Notes: generated by a model not told the origin, from the sequence alone. A stretch of DNA of 64,000 nucleotides from Paenibacillus sp. PastM-3 (GCF_029893965.1 NZ_JARXXP010000012.1:62001-126000); one strand, 5' to 3'; positions 44,269-53,953 are shown, counted from the stretch's first letter. Made by a program: numbers and translations.

Positions 44269-44751
44269 ATGGCAATCCTGGGTTGGATTTTGATCATTGC
44301 TTTGTTTGCGGTAGGGCTGGCGGGGGCGGTGTATCCGATCCTGCCTGGTGCGCTGGCGATTTATCTGGCCTTTTTTGTATATGGCTGGTTCTTTTCTTTC
44401 GGATCGTTCGGGGCTTGGTTCTGGACGATCCAGACCCTAATCGTGGTTGTGCTGTTCGTTGCTGACTATGTGGTCGGGGCATGGGGTGTTAAGAAGTTTG
44501 GAGGGTCAAGAGCCTCGGTTATCGGCAGTACAATTGGCTTAATTGTTGGTCCATTTATTAATCCTATTGGCTTGATTCTCGGTCCCTTTATCGGTGCATT
44601 CGTCGGAGAGCTGATCGCCGGCTCCCAGCCGGGTAAAGCGGTTAAGGTCAGCTTCGGCTCCCTGCTCGGTTTGTTCAGCAGCACCGTAGTCAAAGTAATT
44701 CTGCAAATTATGATGGTGGTCCTCTTCTTTATCTGGATCAGCGTAAATTAA
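44269..44751 (+). CDS. DUF456 family membrane protein
   Basis: A 160-residue membrane protein with about four Gly-rich hydrophobic segments (MAILGWILIIALFAVGLAG, GLIVGPFINPIGLILGPFIG). The central IGSTIGLIVG with PFIGAFVGELIAG is the DUF456 signature. I chose ATG 44269, preceded by GGGGGATGAAGG; the frame to 44242 begins inside the repeat element. Its function is unknown. The next gene begins 21 bases later. Confidence 0.85.
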   Translation: MAILGWILIIALFAVGLAGAVYPILPGALAIYLAFFVYGWFFSFGSFGAWFWTIQTLIVVVLFVADYVVGAWGVKKFGGSRASVIGSTIGLIVGPFINPIGLILGPFIGAFVGELIAGSQPGKAVKVSFGSLLGLFSSTVVKVILQIMMVVLFFIWISVN

Positions 44752-44772
44752 CAGCGAAGAAGGCGAAACAGT

Positions 44773-46398
44773 TTGTCGAAGAAAGAGTCTTTTGTCAAAG
44801 GCACGCTTATTCTGGCGGCAGCCGCGCTTATAGCCCGCGTGCTCGGGCTTGCCCAGCGGGTGCCGCTGGAGCATTTATTGAATGTTACCGGAAATGCTAT
44901 ATTCGCACAGGCCAACCAAGTGTACCTGCTGCTGCTACCGCTGGCTACCGCCGGGATTCCGAGTACGTTAAGCAAGATGGTATCCGAGCGTTATGCCCTA
45001 AACCGGCCGGATGAGGCGCAGCAGGTGTACCGGGCGGCCTTGATTTTTGCTGCAGTTGTAGGTGTGCTGATGAGTACGGCGCTCTACATAGCGGCCCCTT
45101 ATTATGCGGAATATTCCAAGGTTCCCGAGAGTACACTTGCCATCCGGGCTATTGCACCGGCGCTCCTGCTGTTCCCCACCATCGCCATGATGCGCGGATA
45201 TTTCCAGGGCCGGAATAATATGATGGCCGGCGGGATTTCGCAGATTGTTGAGCAGATTGCGCGGGTATCCACGGCGATCCTGCTGGCCTATATTCTGCTA
45301 AAGCAGGGATATGATAATACATGGATAGCGGCCGGCGCTTCGTTCGGCAGTGTGCTTGGCAGTGTCGGCGCATTCGGAATTATGCTCTATTATGCAATAA
45401 AAATGCGCCGCACTGAAGAAAAGGCGGCATTGTATGATTCAAGCGCAGCCAGACTTCCGCTGCTCGGTATTTATAAGGATATTTTTAAATTATCCATCCC
45501 GATTGTATTATCTTCTGTAACTGTACCAGTCGTAAGCTTTATCGACACAACGCTAATTGTACCGCTGCTCAGTGGTCAGATCGGTTTAGAAGAGGCTATA
45601 CGTGCACTGGGGATCTATGGAAACCGTGCAATCAGTGTTGCCGGTATTCCTCCGGTGCTGGCTATTGCGCTGAGCACTTCACTGATTCCGATCATTTCAG
45701 CCGCTTATGCCCGGAAGGACGAGCAGCATCTGCAACGCCAGGTCACACTGGCCATGCGGATTTCCATTCTGACCGGGACGCCGATTGTAGTCTCGCTGGT
45801 GGTCGCTGCCTATTCGATTAACGGCCTGCTGTTCAGCAGTCTGGACGGCAGCGGAATAGTCGCCATGCTGACGGCAGGGACAATTTTCCAGATTACAATG
45901 ATGACGACGAACTCCATTCTGCTGGGCATGGGGAAATCACGGATCTCTATGTACTATGTGTTTGCTGGCATCGTGACCAAGCTGGTGGCAAGCTTCCTGC
46001 TAAGCAAGGTGTTCGGCATTTACGGAATCATCGGGGCAACGGCACTTTGCTTTATTGTCATTACGCTGCTTAATCTGCGTATGCTAAAGAGTATTGTTGC
46101 CTTTACCATCATGGGCAAACGCTGGGGCGGCTTCGCTGTTGCCGTGCTGGCCTCCGGAGGGATCGGTTACGGCCTGAATGAAGCGGGTATTATGCTTGCC
46201 CATCTGATGCCGGACCGGCTTGCGTTTCTCATTACCTGCCTGGTAGTGGGAGCGGCGGTTGTCATCATCTATCTCGTGCTGCTGATTGTACTGGGCGTGC
46301 TCGGCCGTCAGGAGATTGCCGGTTACCCGCGTGTTCTCCAGAAGGTATTGAACCCGCTAATGAGACTGCAGCCTGCCAAGGTGCGTGCAAGCGAATAA
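44773..46398 (+). CDS. Oligosaccharide/lipid flippase, SpoVB-like (MOP superfamily)
   Basis: A 541-residue polytopic membrane protein with about 13-14 hydrophobic segments. The start KESFVKGTLILAAAALIARVLGLAQRVPL and the motif YFQGRNNMMAGGISQIVEQIARV are typical of the SpoVB/polysaccharide transporter group, which flips lipid-linked precursors for wall or spore cortex. Other members (MurJ/YtgP) do the same for lipid II. TTG 44773 follows GAAGAAGGCG. Precise cargo cannot be told. Confidence 0.88.
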   Translation: MSKKESFVKGTLILAAAALIARVLGLAQRVPLEHLLNVTGNAIFAQANQVYLLLLPLATAGIPSTLSKMVSERYALNRPDEAQQVYRAALIFAAVVGVLMSTALYIAAPYYAEYSKVPESTLAIRAIAPALLLFPTIAMMRGYFQGRNNMMAGGISQIVEQIARVSTAILLAYILLKQGYDNTWIAAGASFGSVLGSVGAFGIMLYYAIKMRRTEEKAALYDSSAARLPLLGIYKDIFKLSIPIVLSSVTVPVVSFIDTTLIVPLLSGQIGLEEAIRALGIYGNRAISVAGIPPVLAIALSTSLIPIISAAYARKDEQHLQRQVTLAMRISILTGTPIVVSLVVAAYSINGLLFSSLDGSGIVAMLTAGTIFQITMMTTNSILLGMGKSRISMYYVFAGIVTKLVASFLLSKVFGIYGIIGATALCFIVITLLNLRMLKSIVAFTIMGKRWGGFAVAVLASGGIGYGLNEAGIMLAHLMPDRLAFLITCLVVGAAVVIIYLVLLIVLGVLGRQEIAGYPRVLQKVLNPLMRLQPAKVRASE

Positions 46399-46508
46399 TG
46401 TTGTGATTTTTGTCTTATTTTGTTCCTTTTTATTTGACTTCCTGTGCACAATTTGCTTCACTTAAGAAGAGTAACATACAGTTTAACCTAGAAAGGATTG
46501 ACCCTAAC

Positions 46509-46853
46509 ATGGATAAAATTTCTTCCGCTGCGGAGTTTCAGGTTGCGATTCAATCGCCGCGTTTGACGGTTGCCGTATTTAAGGCAGACTGGTGCTCTGA
46601 CTGTAAATTTATTGATCCGTTTATGCCTGAGGTAGAAACTAAATATGCGGATCGCCTGACATTGGTTGAAGTCGATGTTGATGCTGTGGGCGAGGTCAGC
46701 CAGGAACAGAACATTCTGGGCATTCCCAGCTTTGTCGCTTACAGTGACGGCCGGGAGCTTGTACGCTTCGTCAACAAGCTGCGCAAATCCCGTGAGGAGA
46801 TTGAGAATTTCCTGAACCGGGCGCTTGAGGTATATCTGAGTATTCACAAATAA
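46509..46853 (+). CDS. Thioredoxin-like protein with CSDC motif
   Basis: A 114-residue thioredoxin-fold protein. The active-site motif is KADWCSDCKFIDPF, the cis-Pro is in GIPSFVAYSDG. Without signal peptide it acts in the cytoplasm. AAAGGATTG precedes ATG 46509; upstream in-frame starts (46410) have none and overlap the tail of the previous gene. It may handle disulfides or bacillithiol-type redox reactions. It stands before a terminator. Confidence 0.88.
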   Translation: MDKISSAAEFQVAIQSPRLTVAVFKADWCSDCKFIDPFMPEVETKYADRLTLVEVDVDAVGEVSQEQNILGIPSFVAYSDGRELVRFVNKLRKSREEIENFLNRALEVYLSIHK

Positions 46854-46885
46854 AGTAATGCAAGTAAGGTAACAGTCCACTAACC

Positions 46886-46931
46886 AAAGCACCGCCTCCG
46901 CCCAGCCAGAGCAGAAGCGGTGCTTTTTTTA
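46886..46931 (+). terminator. Terminator after the thioredoxin-like gene
   Basis: AAGCACCGC and GCGGTGCTT flank a 20-base loop, followed by seven T. Confidence 0.9.
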
Positions 46932-47002
46932 AAAGATAATGAATAAGGCAAGCTGTAATCATAAATATCCTTCCATTCATTCCTATACATGCGGGTGATC
47001 TG

Positions 47003-47929
47003 ATGACAACAGCTCATTTGAAATGGCTCAGCTACATAACCTGCCTCGTGATGTTTCTCGCCTTGTTTGGAGGCGCTGTAGTGACCAAAACAGGCTCAGG
47101 ACTGGAATGCGGGAACGAATGGCCGCTATGCCATGGCAAGCTGATCCCGGCTTATACGCTCGGCTCCCTGATTGAATATACCCACCGTGTGTTCAGCGGC
47201 TTAGCCGGCCTGCTGTCACTTGCCTCGATGTTTGCGTTCTGGCGTTATGCGCGTCAGCGGAAGGATCTGCTTACCTATGCCCTGTTAACCCTTTTGTTTG
47301 TAATTGTGCAGGGAGGAATGGGAGCGCTTGCGGTCGTCCGGTCGCAGTCTGCGGCGGTAATGGCGCTGCACATGGGATTCTCGCTAATTGCTTTTGCAAG
47401 CTCGCTAATGCTGGCTCTCGGGACGAAACGGTGGCATGATTCTGCCGGTCAGCAGGATGCTGCCGGAGCATCAGTGAGCAGGGGGTTCCGCAACTTAACC
47501 TGGATTACAGCGTTATATTCGTATATCGTCGTTTATATCGGAGCCTATGTCAGCCATACAGATTCACAGGGAGGCTGCTCCGGCTGGCCGCTCTGCAACG
47601 GCGAATGGATTCCTGAGCTCAGCGGCGGCGTGGGCATTGTGTTTATGCACAGGGTTGCAGCGGCACTATTGTTTCTTTTGACAGCTGCACTTGGGCATCT
47701 GGCGTTCTGGAGATATACCAAGCTTCCGGAGCTGCGGATGCTGGGAGTAGCCGCGGTTACGCTTTGCCTGCTGCAGGTCTTCAGCGGTGCGGCTGTGGTC
47801 CACACGCTCTATAACGATAAATTGTACATATTTGCCGCGCTTTCCCATATCGTGCTGATTGCCGGATTATTCGGAATCCTGAGCTACATGAGTGTACGCG
47901 TTTGGCAGCTAAGCATGAATAACAAGTAA
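47003..47929 (+). CDS. ctaA: Heme A synthase
   Basis: A 308-residue membrane protein that oxidises heme O to heme A. The first Cys pair is GLECGNEWPLCHG, the His residues are in EYTHRVFSG and ALHMGFS, and the second Cys pair is GGCSGWPLCNG; eight membrane segments fit the CtaA/COX15 fold. The ATG is preceded by GGGTGAT. ctaB, whose product supplies the substrate, lies 11 kb upstream at 35207, so the pathway is split in this genome. Confidence 0.94.
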   Translation: MTTAHLKWLSYITCLVMFLALFGGAVVTKTGSGLECGNEWPLCHGKLIPAYTLGSLIEYTHRVFSGLAGLLSLASMFAFWRYARQRKDLLTYALLTLLFVIVQGGMGALAVVRSQSAAVMALHMGFSLIAFASSLMLALGTKRWHDSAGQQDAAGASVSRGFRNLTWITALYSYIVVYIGAYVSHTDSQGGCSGWPLCNGEWIPELSGGVGIVFMHRVAAALLFLLTAALGHLAFWRYTKLPELRMLGVAAVTLCLLQVFSGAAVVHTLYNDKLYIFAALSHIVLIAGLFGILSYMSVRVWQLSMNNK

Positions 47930-47956
47930 TCTGTGTGTGTTAGGAGGTACAAGATA

Positions 47957-49681
47957 GTGGGATACGGAAATATACGCCAGTGGATCGAGCAGCTGCGTAA
48001 GGATAAAGAGCTTGCCGTTATTGATGCTCCGGTGGATCCTTATCTGGAGCTGCCGGAGATTCACCGGCGTGTGGTCCGGGAGGAAGGGCCGGCACTGCTG
48101 TTCACCAATGTTAAAGGAACCCCGTTCCCTGTTGCGACCAACCTGTTCGGAACAGCCAGGCGAGTGGACAGGGCTTTTGGCCAGAGACCGGAGCAGCTGC
48201 TGAAAGCGGTAGCCGGGGCAGCTGATACCCTGCTTCCGCCTTCGCTCCCCAACATGTGGAAGGAGAAGAAGCTGGTTGTCAATCTGCTGAAAACAGGCAT
48301 AAAGCATGTACCGCAGGGTGAAGCTCCCGTTCTTGGGGTCTGCCGGACCCGTGAGCCGCTAAGTGAGCTGCCGCGTGTGACAAGCTGGCAGGAAGCAGGC
48401 GGGCCTTATATCACACTTCCGCTTGTCTATACCGAAAGCCAGACCGCTCCGCAGAAGCACAGCCTCGGAATGCACCGGCTCCGCTTCATCGACCACAGTA
48501 CTGCCGCGATAGACTGGAATAGACACCAGGGGGCGGGGCTGTACCATCGGGAGGCTGAGGCCCGGGGGGAGGCACTGCCGGTCTCTGTATTTATCGGAGG
48601 CCCGCCTGCACTGATAGCGGCAGCCAGCGCCTCCCGCACAGCCTGGCTGCCGGATCTGGTGCTGGCTTCGCTGATACTCGGCAGCCGGCTGCCGATGGTC
48701 AAGGACCCGCTGGGCGGTCACTCCATTCCGGCCGAAGCGGAATTTGCGCTGCGTGGGCTTGTGCCGCCAAGGTCCGCACTACAGCAAGCACCGGTTATGC
48801 ATGTACAGCGGATCTGGCACCGCAAAGATGCCGTCTATCCGGCGACCATTGCCGTTACGCCGCAGGAAGAAAATTTCTACCTGGTCGATTATCTTCAGCA
48901 GCTCCTCTCCCCTGTACATCATCTTGCGATACCTTCGGTGAATGCCTTCTGGACTTATTCCGAATCGGGCCCGAATGGTCTGGCCGCAGCGGTCGTGCAG
49001 GACAGCTCTCCGCGTGAGGCGCTGGGTACTGCCTTCCGCATATTAGGCGATCGCCAGCTCTCAGGCAGCAGACTGCTGCTGCTTACAAGCGAGCCGACTG
49101 CTTTTTCTGATTTACCCGCTATTCTGGAAAATGTTCTGGAGCGCTTCAATCCGGCGACCGACCTGTATGTATTTGGCAGCGGGGCGCGGCTTGGCGAGGA
49201 GCATACTGAAGGCAGGCCGCGTCCTGACAGCCAGGCTGTGCTGCTGGGTGTTGGACGTGCTGTAAGGGAGCTGCCGCGTACCTATTCAGAGGGCGTATTG
49301 CCAGGAATTAACGAGGTCATTCCCTATTGCGGGGGATGCTTAGCCGTTTCCGGTGCATCCTATGAAGAAGACCCTGAGCTTCCCGTCCGTCTGGGCGCCC
49401 AGCTCCGCGGGCAGCAGTCAGCCTGGCCGCTGGTTATTCTGACAGATCATGCTGCAGATGCAGTACGAACCCAAAGCTCCTTTTTGTGGACGGTATTTAC
49501 CCGGTTTAATCCCGCCGAAGATATCTATGCCGAATCTGAAATCAGGCAGCATCAGCTCGGTTACAAGCTCCCTATCGTAATTGATGCACGCATGAAGCCG
49601 GGATACGAACAGGAGCAGACACCCTGCAGCAGCACACTGGATCTGGTCGACCGGAATTGGAAGCATTATTTTCAGCAGTAA
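47957..49681 (+). CDS. UbiD-family decarboxylase, possible menaquinone step
   Basis: A 574-residue decarboxylase of the UbiD family, which uses prenylated FMN. Family stretches include GPALLFTNVKGTPFPVATNLFG, PLVYTESQTAP near 165, VKDPLGGHSIPAEAEFALRG and DHAADAVRTQSSFLW. In futalosine-pathway bacteria a UbiD homologue (MqnL) acts late in menaquinone synthesis; mqnE is 7 kb downstream, so that role is plausible but inferred. The UbiX-like partner that makes the cofactor is not in the window. GTG 47957 follows AGGAGGTAC. It begins 28 bases after ctaA. Confidence 0.85.
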   Translation: MGYGNIRQWIEQLRKDKELAVIDAPVDPYLELPEIHRRVVREEGPALLFTNVKGTPFPVATNLFGTARRVDRAFGQRPEQLLKAVAGAADTLLPPSLPNMWKEKKLVVNLLKTGIKHVPQGEAPVLGVCRTREPLSELPRVTSWQEAGGPYITLPLVYTESQTAPQKHSLGMHRLRFIDHSTAAIDWNRHQGAGLYHREAEARGEALPVSVFIGGPPALIAAASASRTAWLPDLVLASLILGSRLPMVKDPLGGHSIPAEAEFALRGLVPPRSALQQAPVMHVQRIWHRKDAVYPATIAVTPQEENFYLVDYLQQLLSPVHHLAIPSVNAFWTYSESGPNGLAAAVVQDSSPREALGTAFRILGDRQLSGSRLLLLTSEPTAFSDLPAILENVLERFNPATDLYVFGSGARLGEEHTEGRPRPDSQAVLLGVGRAVRELPRTYSEGVLPGINEVIPYCGGCLAVSGASYEEDPELPVRLGAQLRGQQSAWPLVILTDHAADAVRTQSSFLWTVFTRFNPAEDIYAESEIRQHQLGYKLPIVIDARMKPGYEQEQTPCSSTLDLVDRNWKHYFQQ

Positions 49682-49742
49682 AGTTCATGGTATCATTCAA
49701 GACTGAAATTATACATTTTCGTTATGTTAAGGGGGACAAGTC

Positions 49743-50492
49743 ATGCTGCGGATCTTACTGGGGGAGCCACCGCGCCGCAACAGCGGCGTGCTGGCTGAAG
49801 CAATGGACAACATGGCGGAGGTAGCGTCCATGCTGCGCAAGGAAATGAACGCCCATGAAGACCATGACCATGAATTCCGCAAGCTGGAGATCTGGACCCG
49901 CGGTCTGATCTCATCGCTGGATGAGCTGGAGCAGAGCTGCTTCGCAGCAGGCTTTTACCGTAAACGCGTGGTTGCAGGGTATATGGATGATATGTCCACC
50001 CAGGAACAGGGGGATTATGCGCGTTATGTCTATTTTTACAAAAACGGCTTTATCCGCGTCTTCTCGCTGCTCGACAAGCTGGGAACGGTGCTGAACAGCC
50101 TGTACAATTTGAATACAAGCCAGAGCAAAGCCCATTTCTCCTATTTCACGGTGCTTCGGCAGTTCCAGCTGCTCAAAGAGCATGTTCCGCTGTCTGAGGA
50201 GCTGGAGCGTATCAAGGATTCTTACCGTGAGCCGCTGCAGAATCTGCGCAAGCGCCGCAACGCCGAGATTCATTACATGAACGCTGAAATGCAGGATGAC
50301 CTGTGGCAGAGACACCAGGGGCTGCATGACAAAATAAGGCTTGAGGATCTGGACAGCCATCTGGAGGACTTGAAGCAGGGGCTGGAAATGGTCTGCAAAT
50401 CCTTATGCGCAGCCTTCCGCTATAGCAATGAGCAGTGGCATAAGAACAAGGCTATGACTTCGAAAAACGCCGGGACAGAGTCACGTTATTAG
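49743..50492 (+). CDS. HEPN-like helical protein (Cthe_2314 type)
   Basis: A 249-residue, mostly helical protein. The segment QNLRKRRNAEIHYMNAEM contains R-N-A-E-I-H, the Rx4-6H signature of HEPN domains, some of which are RNases. AGGGGGACA lies just before the ATG. No nucleotidyltransferase partner is adjacent, so a classical toxin-antitoxin pair is not indicated. The assignment to the Cthe_2314 HEPN group is from memory and moderately sure. Confidence 0.65.
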   Translation: MLRILLGEPPRRNSGVLAEAMDNMAEVASMLRKEMNAHEDHDHEFRKLEIWTRGLISSLDELEQSCFAAGFYRKRVVAGYMDDMSTQEQGDYARYVYFYKNGFIRVFSLLDKLGTVLNSLYNLNTSQSKAHFSYFTVLRQFQLLKEHVPLSEELERIKDSYREPLQNLRKRRNAEIHYMNAEMQDDLWQRHQGLHDKIRLEDLDSHLEDLKQGLEMVCKSLCAAFRYSNEQWHKNKAMTSKNAGTESRY

Positions 50493-50506
50493 GGCAAAAT
50501 CTTCCT

Positions 50507-50535
50507 TTGACAAAAAAGCGGAAACTCACTATACT
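50507..50535 (+). promoter_or_regulatory. Promoter of the metNIQ transcript
   Basis: TTGACA (50507-50512), a 17-base spacer and TATACT (50530-50535) form a near-consensus SigA promoter about 50 bases before the SAM riboswitch. Confidence 0.9.
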
Positions 50536-50585
50536 TAGGCTTGCATTATATTCTTACATTCTGCGACAGCTAGCTTCATATTTTT

Positions 50586-50785
50586 CTTATCGAGAGCGGC
50601 GGAGGGATAGGCCCGATGAAGCCCGGCAACCGGTTTGTGTTCAGCATTTAATCTGTGCTGCATGCAAATGTCATGGTGCTAATTCCTACAATGCGGCAAG
50701 CTCCGGGCATTGGCAGATGAGAAGGCATTGTAAATATACGCACAGGGCCTCTTACGATCTGCAATGATCGAAAGAGGCTTTTTTT
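50586..50785 (+). ncRNA. SAM-I (S-box) riboswitch
   Basis: The aptamer shows the family's conserved blocks: CTTATCGAGAG, GGAGGGATAGGCCCGATGAA, GCCCGGCAACC and ATGGTGCTAATTCC, followed by an expression platform ending in a terminator, GCCTCTTACGATC with GATCGAAAGAGGC and seven T (50747-50785). SAM binding stabilises the terminator and shuts off the methionine transporter genes that follow. Confidence 0.97.
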
Positions 50786-50821
50786 GATTTTGGCATCAGA
50801 ATAAAGGGGGAACGACGGAAA

Positions 50822-51838
50822 TTGATAGAGCTGAAAGAGTTGACCAAGGTGTACGGAAAGGGCAGCAAGGCTGCTACAGCGCTCTCGGGCTTGAATCTGT
50901 CCATTAAGAAGGGCGAAATCTTTGGTGTAATCGGACACTCCGGCGCCGGAAAAAGCACGCTGATCCGCTGCATCAACCTGCTGGAGCGCCCGACTACCGG
51001 CGAGGTTTGGGTGGACGGTGTCGAATTGACTGCGCTCAGCAAGGGGCAGTTGCAGGAAAAGCGGCGCAAAATCGGAATGATCTTTCAGCACTTCAATTTG
51101 CTGTCCTCCGCCACGGTATATGATAATATCGCCTTCCCGCTGCGGCTGGCCGGAACTGCGAAGGCAGGGATTGAGCAGAAGGTCAAAGAGCTGCTGGTAC
51201 TGGTCGGTCTGGAGAACCATGCGAACAAATATCCGGCCCAGCTCTCCGGCGGACAGAAGCAGCGTGTGGGGGTAGCCCGGGCGCTGGCCAGCGACCCCGA
51301 TGTGTTGCTCTGCGACGAAGCGACCTCGGCGCTTGACCCGCAGACAACCGATTCGATCCTGAGGCTGCTGCTCGATATTAACCGGAAGTTCCATCTGACC
51401 ATTGTGCTGATTACCCACGAAATGCATGTCATTCAGAGCATCTGCGACCGGGTGGCGGTTATTCACGGCGGCGGGATTGTGGAGCAGGGGAAAGTGGCCG
51501 AGGTATTCCTGAAGCCCAAGCATGAGGTGACCAAGGACTTTATCCGCAGTGAAACCCAGCAGGACGGCCCGTTGCGGGCGGCACTGGAGGCGGGAAGCAG
51601 GGATAATGCCCAAGCGGTCAAGATTACGTTTCTGGGACAAAAAACATACGAATCCACCTTATCCGATGTGGTTCGCAGTACGGGCGTCAGCTTTGCCATT
51701 CTACAGGGGACAATCTCGACGATCAAAGATGTGCCCTACGGCCAGCTGATTGTGCGGTTTGAGGGAGAGCCCGGCGCTATTAACGCCACGCTTACCGAAC
51801 TGGCGGCGCAAGGACTTGATGTGGAGGTGATTTCGTAA
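50822..51838 (+). CDS. metN: Methionine ABC transporter, ATPase subunit
   Basis: A 338-residue ATPase driving D/L-methionine import. Walker A is GHSGAGKST, the signature is LSGGQKQRVG, Walker B VLLCDEATSALD, and the last 90 residues form the NIL (ACT-like) regulatory domain (ITFLGQKTYESTLSDV). The TTG start at 50822 follows AAAGGGGGAAC. It overlaps metI by one base (TAATG). It is controlled by the SAM riboswitch. Confidence 0.96.
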   Translation: MIELKELTKVYGKGSKAATALSGLNLSIKKGEIFGVIGHSGAGKSTLIRCINLLERPTTGEVWVDGVELTALSKGQLQEKRRKIGMIFQHFNLLSSATVYDNIAFPLRLAGTAKAGIEQKVKELLVLVGLENHANKYPAQLSGGQKQRVGVARALASDPDVLLCDEATSALDPQTTDSILRLLLDINRKFHLTIVLITHEMHVIQSICDRVAVIHGGGIVEQGKVAEVFLKPKHEVTKDFIRSETQQDGPLRAALEAGSRDNAQAVKITFLGQKTYESTLSDVVRSTGVSFAILQGTISTIKDVPYGQLIVRFEGEPGAINATLTELAAQGLDVEVIS

Positions 51839-52506
51839 TGGGCGGTCTCAATTTTAATGATATTAACTGGCAGGAAATGGTGGAGGCGTCGGGTGCTACA
51901 CTAAAAATGTTGGCTTATTCCGGAATTTTCACAATTATTCTTGGTTTACCACTCGGAATTGTGTTATATTTATGGGGGAGATCAAATAACAGTATTATCA
52001 GAGTAGTTTACTCGGTATTATCGTTGGTTGTTAATATCCTGCGCTCTGTCCCGTTCCTGATTCTGATGGTAGCCCTGATTCCGCTGAGCAAGACGATTAT
52101 GGGGACTTCGATTGGTGTACTCGGAACAATTCCGGCGCTGGTTATCGGTGCAGCCCCATTTTTTGCCAGACTGGTGGAGACATCGCTGCGCGAGGTTGAC
52201 CGCGGGGTGATTGAAGCGGCGCAGGGCATGGGGGCATCAACAGGCCAGATTGTCATGCGGGTGCTTTTGCCGGAAGCCCGTCCGGGTCTTTTGGCCGGAG
52301 TAACGATTACGCTTGTAACCCTCGTCTCTTATACAGCAATGTCAGGGATGATCGGCGGCGGAGGTCTTGGCGACCTTGCTATCCGATACGGTTATTACCG
52401 TTATGAGAAAGAAGTTATGATTATCTCTGTAGTGCTGATGGTAATACTAGTTCAGCTGCTGCAGATGGCCGGCGACAGGCTGGTTCAATATTTCACCCGG
52501 AAATAA
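51838..52506 (+). CDS. metI: Methionine ABC transporter, permease subunit
   Basis: A 222-residue permease with five membrane segments. The coupling loop EVDRGVIEAAQGMGAS with LLPEARPGL is the EAA-type motif of MetI. Its start overlaps the metN stop and metQ follows 53 bases later, giving the usual metNIQ order. Confidence 0.96.
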   Translation: MGGLNFNDINWQEMVEASGATLKMLAYSGIFTIILGLPLGIVLYLWGRSNNSIIRVVYSVLSLVVNILRSVPFLILMVALIPLSKTIMGTSIGVLGTIPALVIGAAPFFARLVETSLREVDRGVIEAAQGMGASTGQIVMRVLLPEARPGLLAGVTITLVTLVSYTAMSGMIGGGGLGDLAIRYGYYRYEKEVMIISVVLMVILVQLLQMAGDRLVQYFTRK

Positions 52507-52559
52507 GGTACTACCAAATATAGCCTTATTCATAAACACATTTAGAGGGGGATTTACAG

Positions 52560-53438
52560 ATGAAAAAAGTACTACTGACGCTATTCAGCCTGACCTTGGT
52601 AATGGTACTGGCTGCTTGCGGCAACAATAACACCGCCAATAACGCTGCGAACTCTGCAGCAACTAACGCTCCGGCAGCTGATGCTTCCGCTGAGCCGACT
52701 ACAGAGCCTGCCGCTGATCCGGTAACACTTGTTGTGGGTGCTTCTCCTGTACCGCATGCCGAAATTCTGAACGCCATCGCTCCGCTGCTTGAGGCACAAG
52801 GCATCAAGCTGGAGGTTAAGGAATTCACTGACTACATCCTGCCTAACACACAGCTGGCTGAGAAAGCACTTGATGCGAACTTCTTCCAGCACAAGCCTTA
52901 CCTGGATGACCAGAACACCAAGAACGGAACAGATCTGGTATCTGTAACTGCTGTTCACGTTGAGCCGTTTGGCGCTTACTCCAAGAAGATCAAATCGGTC
53001 GACGAACTGGCTGATGGTGCAAAAGTGGCAATTCCTAACGATGCAACCAACGGCGGACGCGCGCTGATCCTGCTGGCCAAGAACGGCCTGATCACACTGA
53101 AGGATGACACTAACATCACTACAACCAAAGCAGACATCACCGAAAACCCTAAGAACCTGGAAATCATCGAACTGGATGCAGCTATGCTGCCGCGCCAGCT
53201 GGACGAAGTTGACCTGGCTCTGATCAACACCAACTTTGCGCTTGAAGCCGGCCTGGTTCCAACCAAGGATGCCCTGTTCATCGAAGGTGCTGATTCCCCT
53301 TACGCCAACCTGCTGGTTGCCCGTCCTGACAACAAGGATTCCGATGCAATCCAGAAGCTGGCTGCTGCCCTGAACTCTGCAGAAGCTAAGGCATTCATCG
53401 AAGAGAAATACCAAGGTTCAATTATCCCTGCATTTTAA
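52560..53438 (+). CDS. metQ: Methionine-binding lipoprotein
   Basis: A 292-residue NlpA/MetQ substrate-binding lipoprotein. The signal peptide ends in the lipobox VLAACG, followed by an Asn/Ala/Thr linker. The binding domain (VTLVVGASPVPHAEIL, QHKPYLDDQN, VAIPNDATNGGRALILLA, ANLLVARPDN) is typical. AGAGGGGGA precedes the ATG. It completes the metNIQ operon and is followed by a terminator. Confidence 0.96.
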   Translation: MKKVLLTLFSLTLVMVLAACGNNNTANNAANSAATNAPAADASAEPTTEPAADPVTLVVGASPVPHAEILNAIAPLLEAQGIKLEVKEFTDYILPNTQLAEKALDANFFQHKPYLDDQNTKNGTDLVSVTAVHVEPFGAYSKKIKSVDELADGAKVAIPNDATNGGRALILLAKNGLITLKDDTNITTTKADITENPKNLEIIELDAAMLPRQLDEVDLALINTNFALEAGLVPTKDALFIEGADSPYANLLVARPDNKDSDAIQKLAAALNSAEAKAFIEEKYQGSIIPAF

Positions 53439-53468
53439 GCTGCTGAATCACGCGGCTTCTGAATGAAC

Positions 53469-53519
53469 AAGAGGCTGTTCCGGACAGGTCATCTGATGAC
53501 CTGCGGGACAGCCTTTTTT
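53469..53519 (+). terminator. Terminator of metNIQ
   Basis: AGGCTGTTCC pairs with GGGACAGCCT around the inner stem CAGGTCATCTGATGACCTG, followed by six T. Confidence 0.92.
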
Positions 53520-53622
53520 GTACTTTGCCAGGAGTATGCGGGTTGTGGCTCGGGATGAAATCCTCTATAATAGAAAAAATCCCGCCCCCCTATTCAGGGA
53601 GACGGGACGGTATAGAACGGGA

Positions 53623-53871
53623 TTAGAATACTTGGATAACTTCTTCCACGCCTTCTACTTCTTCAATCAGGGCGCGTTCGATCCCGGCTTTCAGCGTGAT
53701 AGTGGAGCTCGGGCAGCTGCCGCAGGCACCCATAAGCTTCAGCTTGACGATGCCGTCTTCAACGTCGATCAATTCCACGTCGCCGCCATCGCGCTGCAGA
53801 AACGGACGAAGTTTATCGAGCACTTCCAGAACCTCATCATACATGGTGGTGCTTTGTACATTCTCACTCAT
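53623..53871 (-). CDS. yutI: NifU-type Fe-S scaffold protein (YutI)
   Basis: An 82-residue NifU C-terminal domain protein with the cluster-binding motif [12 protein letters not shown]. Such proteins carry or transfer Fe-S clusters. The ATG follows AAAGGAGTG. In B. subtilis yutI, yuzB and yutJ are neighbours, and the same three are next to each other here. Confidence 0.92.
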   Translation of the reverse strand: MSENVQSTTMYDEVLEVLDKLRPFLQRDGGDVELIDVEDGIVKLKLMGACGSCPSSTITLKAGIERALIEEVEGVEEVIQVF

Positions 53872-53953
53872 TTCTCAATCACTCCTTTCGTAAGCTTATT
53901 ATAGTACAAAAAGTTAAAAAATAAAATGGTTAGCACAGAATAAGGAGAACAAC

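Noticed and set aside
49743..50492. HEPN-MNT toxin-antitoxin module
   Set aside because: No nucleotidyltransferase or other small partner gene is adjacent.
50648..51640. 330-codon open frame antisense to metN
   Set aside because: metN is certain on the other strand; this frame also crosses the SAM riboswitch terminator.
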